In this document: positions 62,001 to 64,000 of the stretch, piece by piece
Layout of the letters: the number at the start of each line of letters is the position of its first letter
Numbering within the stretch: the first letter of the stretch is position 1
DNA from: Polyodon spathula
Lineage: Eukaryota > Chordata > Actinopteri > Acipenseriformes > Polyodontidae
Direction: 5' to 3'
Assembly (NCBI RefSeq): GCF_017654505.1
Contig: NC_054555.1
Location: 7,123,335-7,187,334 of the forward strand
DNA: 64,000 nucleotides
Program-made: the position numbers and the translations under genes
Notes under the pieces: generated by a model
Databases searched by the model: none
The model's input: the letters and a program-made list of their open reading frames with translations, nothing else
What the model was told of the DNA's origin: nothing

Positions 62001-63809
62001 TACTAATGTTTTAACTTAGGAAGAGTTCAGAAATCAATCTTTGGTGGAATAACCCTGATGTTTCAAGCACAGCTTTCATGCCTCTTGGCATGCTCTCCAC
62101 CAGTCTTTCACATTGATGTTGGGTGACTTTATGCCACTCCTGGCGCAAAAATTCAAGCAGCTCGGCTTTGTTTGATGGCTTGTGACCATCCATCTTCCTC
62201 TTGATCACATTCCAGAGGTTTTCAATGGGGTTCAGGTCTGGAGATTAGGCTGGCCATGACAGGGTCTTGATCTGGTGGTCCTCCATCCACACCTTGATTG
62301 ACCTGGCTGTGTGGCATGGAGCATTGTCCTGCTGGAAAAACCAATCCTCAGAGTTGGGGAACATTGTCAGAGCAGAAGGAAGCAGGTTTTCTTCCAGGAC
62401 AACCTTGTACTTGGCTTGATTCATGCCAAAGCTGCCCAATTCCAGCCTTGCTGAAGCACCCCCAGATCATCACCGATCCTCCACCACATTTCACAGTGGG
62501 TGCGAGACACTGTGGCTTGTAGGCCTCTCCAGGTCTAACCATTAGACGACCAGGTGCTGGGCAAAGCTGAAAATTGGACTCATCTGGGGGTGCTTCAGCA
62601 AGGCTGGAATCAGGCAGATCTGTCTTTGTGAAGGACGTATGAATCAAGCCAAGTACAAGGTTGTCCTGGAAGAAAACTTGCTTCCTTCTGCTCTGACAAT
62701 GTTCCCCAACTCTGAGGATTGGTTTTTCCAGCAGGACAATGCTCCATGCCACACAGCCAGGTCAATCAAGGTGTGGATAGACGACCACCAGATCAAGACC
62801 CTGTCATGGCCAACCCAATCTCCAGACCTGAACCCCATTGAAAACCTCTGGAATGTGATCAAGAGGAAGATGGATGGTCACAAGCCATCAAACAAAGCCG
62901 AGCTGCTTGAATTTTTGCGCCAGGAGTGGCATAAAGTCACCCAACATCAATGTGAAAGACTGGTGGAGAGCATGCCAAGAGGCATGAAAGCTGTGCTTGA
63001 AACATCAGGGTTATTCCACCAAAGATTGATTTCTGAACTCTTCCTAAGTTAAAACATTAGTATTGTGTTGTTTGAAAATGAATATGAACTTATTTTCTTT
63101 GCATTGTTCGAGGTCTGACAAAACTGCATCTTTTTTGTTGTTTTGACCAGTTGTCATTTTCTGCAAATAAATGCTCTAAATGACAATATTTTTATTTGGA
63201 ATTTGGAAGAAATGTTGTCAGTAGTTTATAGAATAAAACAAAAATGTTCATTTTACCCAAATACATACCTATAAATAGTAAAACCAGAGAAACTGATAAT
63301 TTTGCAGTGGTCTCTTAATTTTTTCCAGAGCTGTACTGTATCATGACCTGCATGCCGTGAAACGTATCGTATTGTGAGGTTAATGTATCGTTACACCCCT
63401 ACAGGTTTTTTAAACATATGTCTGTCCCGTCCCTAGCAATACATCCTCCTTATAATGTTCTATTCTATTTTATAATGAGTAAAGTAAATGCCACTAGAGT
63501 GGATATGGGAGATAACTACAAAGGGTTGTACTGGAGGAGGGTTCTACAAAAGTTGACAAATTACAATTACTTTTTTGCAGTTTTCTACTATTAAAATACT
63601 ATCTCCTCTAAATAGTATCTAAAATCTGTTTTTACTGTTTCATTTACTGTTTAAAAAAAGAAGAAAAAAATATCACCTGGCTGCATTAGTACTTGCAAGT
63701 GTGGCACCGATTTGACTTACAATATAGTTGAAAATAAATGCACCAATTACGCTTACAAAAATACAAATAATTCGTTCTACTGCTGTGCTGCCTGAAATGT
63801 CTCCAAATC
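42871..63809 (-). CDS. CNGK: CNGK-type (tetraKCNG) pseudo-tetrameric cyclic-nucleotide-gated K+ channel, 3' part
   Basis: I assembled 25 minus-strand exons in frame, all with GT-AG boundaries, giving 1,385 codons and a TAA at 42871-42873. The 5' end lies beyond the window, since the first exon starts mid-codon after a CAG acceptor at 63,810. One polypeptide carries at least three consecutive channel repeats, each with transmembrane segments, a K+-type pore, a C-linker and a CNBD. Ordinary CNG and HCN subunits have a single repeat, and vertebrate CNG pores lack GYG. This architecture is known only in CNGK, the flagellar K+ channel of sea urchin and zebrafish sperm. By that model the repeats here are 2, 3 and 4 and repeat 1 lies at higher coordinates. 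No stops or frameshifts are seen, so it looks functional. A three-repeat protein cannot be excluded from this window alone. Confidence 0.9.
43250..43325. repeat. (TG)n(TA)n(CA)n compound microsatellite
   Basis: It lies in the last CNGK intron. The TG tract, TA tract and CA tract together form a self-complementary hairpin. Confidence 0.95.
45899..46632. mobile_element. DNA-transposon relic with CCCTGTCCACACTA inverted ends
   Basis: About 735 bp in a CNGK intron, bounded by exact 14-bp inverted termini CCCTGTCCACACTA and TAGTGTGGACAGGG. A 112-codon minus-strand open frame inside contains KHIDTWSDE, which recalls the start of the Myb-like protein of PIF/Harbinger elements, but this is weak. I found no clear target duplication. 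A 10-bp perfect hairpin at 46,521-46,546 (CGAGACTACC and GGTAGTCTCG) lies inside its right part. Confidence 0.55.
47137..47191. repeat. Inverted repeat, 23-bp arms
   Basis: Arms CGGACAAAAGCCGTTCTTCA and TGAAAAAGGGCTTTTGTCCG are separated by about a 10-base loop, with two mismatches. It lies in a CNGK intron just upstream of the S5 exon. It may be the core of a small foldback element. Confidence 0.7.
51090..51182 (-). other. CNGK: Extra 31-residue exon between C-linker and CNBD of the middle repeat
   Basis: A phase-0 exon of 93 bp encodes AFGLNIKTKKTKECSSHV followed by LTPLERRLSGKLD. It lies where the C-linker normally runs straight into the CNBD. The sequence is basic and has no counterpart in the other two visible repeats. 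It has consensus acceptor and donor sites and keeps the frame whether included or skipped. Confidence 0.7.
52590..52660. repeat. (CTCCT)n/(CT)n tract
   Basis: CTCTCCTCTCCTCTCC units followed by (TC)n. It directly precedes the 30-bp minisatellite, in the same CNGK intron. Confidence 0.85.
52790..53040 (+). repeat. 30-bp minisatellite, about eight units
   Basis: Tandem units of about 30 bp lie in the CNGK intron between the pore and S6 exons of the middle repeat. The unit begins GAGGGAGAAGCACCGCTGTC and ends TCCAGAACCA. In the plus-strand frame each unit encodes the decapeptide EGEAPLSPEP. Small indels split the array into two frames. The upstream 140 bp (CAGCAGCAACAAATACAGCT and a Leu/Gln-rich reading) continues the open frame, so this may be a fragment of a dispersed coding element rather than a purely local expansion. 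Confidence 0.75.
54912..55663 (-). other. CNGK: CNGK inter-repeat linker
   Basis: Two exons (55491-55663 and 54912-55020) join the CNBD of the preceding repeat to S1 of the next. The first is very basic (KEKKKYHSTLVRYIDMMVKQ, then KTSKKKRTLL and RRFSKKSK). The second is acidic then amphipathic (VEDFGNFPIYAGAEEESVKE). They should be cytosolic. Both junctions keep frame (QLESL at the start, KC/Y/VEDF between them). Confidence 0.85.
56874..56947. repeat. (TA)n microsatellite
   Basis: About 74 bp of TA in a CNGK intron, on one side of the probable LTR. Confidence 0.97.
56948..57419 (-). mobile_element. Probable solo LTR between two (TA)n tracts
   Basis: Read on the minus strand, the block begins TGTAAGGTAGCAGGGAGGG. 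It has a TATA-like GGGTATTTAAGAGAGAC, a later TTATTAAAAGTGC that could act as a poly(A) signal, and ends near GTGAGAGCACA. A length of about 465 bp, a TGT start and an ACA end fit an LTR (Gypsy-like or other). No internal coding region is attached. The flanks are both (TA)n, so the target duplication cannot be read. It has no coding capacity. Confidence 0.5.
57420..57488. repeat. (TA)n microsatellite
   Basis: TA tract with one interruption, between the probable LTR and the first Tc1 element. Confidence 0.96.
57489..59011 (-). mobile_element. Tc1-like transposon, defective copy
   Basis: About 1.52 kb with inverted ends GCTCTGGAAAAAATTAAGAG and CTTAATTTTTTCCAGAGC, inserted at TA in a TA microsatellite within a CNGK intron. 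The transposase is on the minus strand. An N-terminal part (58010-58726, 238 codons) keeps the paired HTH region (RRVASILKISKTAVHKNKAK), the GRGRKR basic patch and the first catalytic block VIFSDESSF, as far as MIWGCFSKAGIGQL. It then shifts frame through a small deletion. Compared with the second copy, about 70 bp around 57,980-57,990 are missing. That removes the second catalytic aspartate block (QQDNAPCHTA), and a further 7 bp are lost near 57,933. The transposase is therefore dead. Confidence 0.9.
59012..59063. repeat. (TA)n microsatellite between two Tc1 ends
   Basis: About 50 bp of TA flanked on the left by the right end of the Tc1 element and on the right by a second, outward-facing Tc1 end. 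Confidence 0.95.
59064..59089 (+). mobile_element. Orphan Tc1 terminal fragment
   Basis: CAGCTCCGGAAAAAATTAAG plus GAGACC matches the outer 26 bp of the Tc1 terminal repeat but is followed by unrelated DNA (ATATATACACAC). It could be left from a second insertion or from an abortive excision or gene-conversion event at the (TA)n tract. Confidence 0.7.
61428..63401. mobile_element. hAT-like MITE hosting a nested Tc1 palindrome
   Basis: Inverted ends TAGGGGTGTAAC (61428) and GTTACACCCCTA (to 63401) are flanked by an identical 8-bp duplication, CAGGTTTT, at 61420-61427 and 63402-63409. An 8-bp duplication is the hAT signature. The subterminal sequence is full of TATCG/CGATA-type motifs (TGTATCGATAAATTGTTACA, GATACG), as in fish hAT MITEs. 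Without the nested Tc1 (61731-63333) the host element is only about 370 bp and non-coding. It lies in a CNGK intron. Confidence 0.8.
61731..63333. mobile_element. Tc1-like palindrome: two transposon 3' halves head to head
   Basis: Inserted at TA (61729-61730 and 63334-63335). The left arm 61731-62424 is the near-exact reverse complement of the right arm 62639-63333, so both ends are the same Tc1 3' end. A further exact 26-bp inverted repeat (62442-62467 and 62582-62607) lies inside the 214-bp centre. Each arm carries the C-terminal transposase half: QQDNAPCHTARSIKVW, SPDLNPIENLW, and an end at LISELFLS. The right arm is open on the plus strand (62639-63052); the left arm is broken by a stop near 62,245. 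The N-terminal DNA-binding half is absent, so it makes no active transposase. Confidence 0.9.
63334..63676. other. CNGK intron, remainder
   Basis: Right end of the hAT-like host followed by about 270 bp of AT-rich intron up to the donor of exon 63677-63809. Nothing else is recognised. Confidence 0.6.
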
Positions 63810-64000
63810 CTGGAAAACAAAGTTATTAGAAATCAAAAAAATGTTTATCGCAGGCCATTCTGTGACACTGACCCCTATTTGCAAAGGTTTAAGTTGTGGT
63901 ATTTAAGCATGAGCTAAGTTATGTATTAATAATACTATTCTAGACTGTTGTTTAACAACATTATCTCTGAAGCTGTGTTTCTGGATTAGTATTTGTTTTA
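63810..64000 (-). other. CNGK intron running off the window
   Basis: The GTTTTCCAG acceptor on the minus strand marks the 3' end of an intron whose upstream exon (pore turret and S5 of the first visible repeat) lies outside the window. No exon is seen in these 190 bases. Confidence 0.75.

Larger units (their letters stand above)
55872..63809 (-). other. CNGK: CNGK first visible repeat (probably repeat 2): pore to CNBD
   Basis: Exons 63677-63809 (filter and S6), 60903-61019 and 60592-60691 (C-linker), 59747-59893, 59126-59188 and 55872-55993 (CNBD). The first reads (G)FGDISGSTAVERIICIF and then the S6 helix. The C-linker has FMESHDLSQSLQQRVIQYMS and YDLPTELQQIVLLKERGKLL. The CNBD has FYPKGEIIQYSETISQELFC and GMYFGEAGFLFGKPATMTLR. 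The FGE is present, but the cassette arginine position is alanine (KPATMTLRA against RRTASVRA). S1-S5 lie beyond the window edge. A 3.1-kb intron (55,994-59,125) contains the first Tc1 and a probable LTR; the 2.66-kb intron at 61,020-63,676 contains the nested hAT/Tc1. Confidence 0.88.

Noticed and set aside
42871..63809. Three separate CNG/HCN-like genes in tandem
   Set aside because: Exons join in correct phase across both repeat boundaries, and no start codon, stop codon or promoter-like gap separates the repeats. One fused channel explains this better.
1..64000. CRISPR arrays, bacterial operons, phage or rRNA/tRNA genes
   Set aside because: None seen. Regular repeats are microsatellites or transposon ends, and the gene structure is eukaryotic.

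Overview
This is vertebrate nuclear DNA, most likely from a ray-finned fish. It is AT-rich, its genes are split into many short exons with GT-AG introns, and it carries Tc1 and hAT DNA transposons, a dead CR1-like LINE, SINE-like repeats and long (TA)n and (TAA)n microsatellites. One gene, a CNGK-type sperm K+ channel, is known from fish and marine invertebrates. The LINE 3' tail and SINE style would suit a non-teleost ray-finned fish such as a sturgeon, paddlefish, gar or bowfin, but that is a guess. There are no bacterial-type operons.

Layout. (1) 1-21.9 kb: no recognisable protein gene. It holds a 5'-truncated LINE (12.86-15.06 kb), a SINE-like copy, two similar CRE-TATA motifs and a long (TA)n. 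(2) 22-38.2 kb, minus strand: a complete eight-exon REEP2 gene (272 codons plus stop), an ER-shaping protein, with a presumed long 3' UTR and two CTCF-like motifs near its distal end. (3) 40.5-42.0 kb, plus strand: remnants of a PDCD4-like gene. The conserved N-terminal motif and the end of the second MA3 domain remain, but the MA3 core exons are gone. (4) 42.87 kb to the window edge, minus strand: the 3' part of a large multi-exon gene. I joined 25 exons in frame (1,385 codons plus stop) that encode at least three consecutive ion-channel repeats. Each has a K+-type pore (GFGD, GYGD, GYGD) and its own cyclic-nucleotide-binding domain (CNBD). This is the architecture of CNGK (tetraKCNG), the pseudo-tetrameric sperm K+ channel of sea urchin and zebrafish. 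The first repeat should lie beyond 64 kb.

The most interesting result is in the CNGK repeats. Only the middle of the three visible CNBDs keeps the phosphate-cassette arginine that contacts the cyclic nucleotide; the other two have lost it. The introns are loaded with mobile DNA: a Tc1 copy missing its catalytic core, a nearly perfect 1.6-kb Tc1 palindrome nested inside an hAT-like element with an 8-bp target duplication, a probable solo LTR between (TA)n tracts, a MITE and a 30-bp coding-like minisatellite. CNGK and the PDCD4-like remnant converge tail to tail, with poly(A) signals about 40 bp apart.
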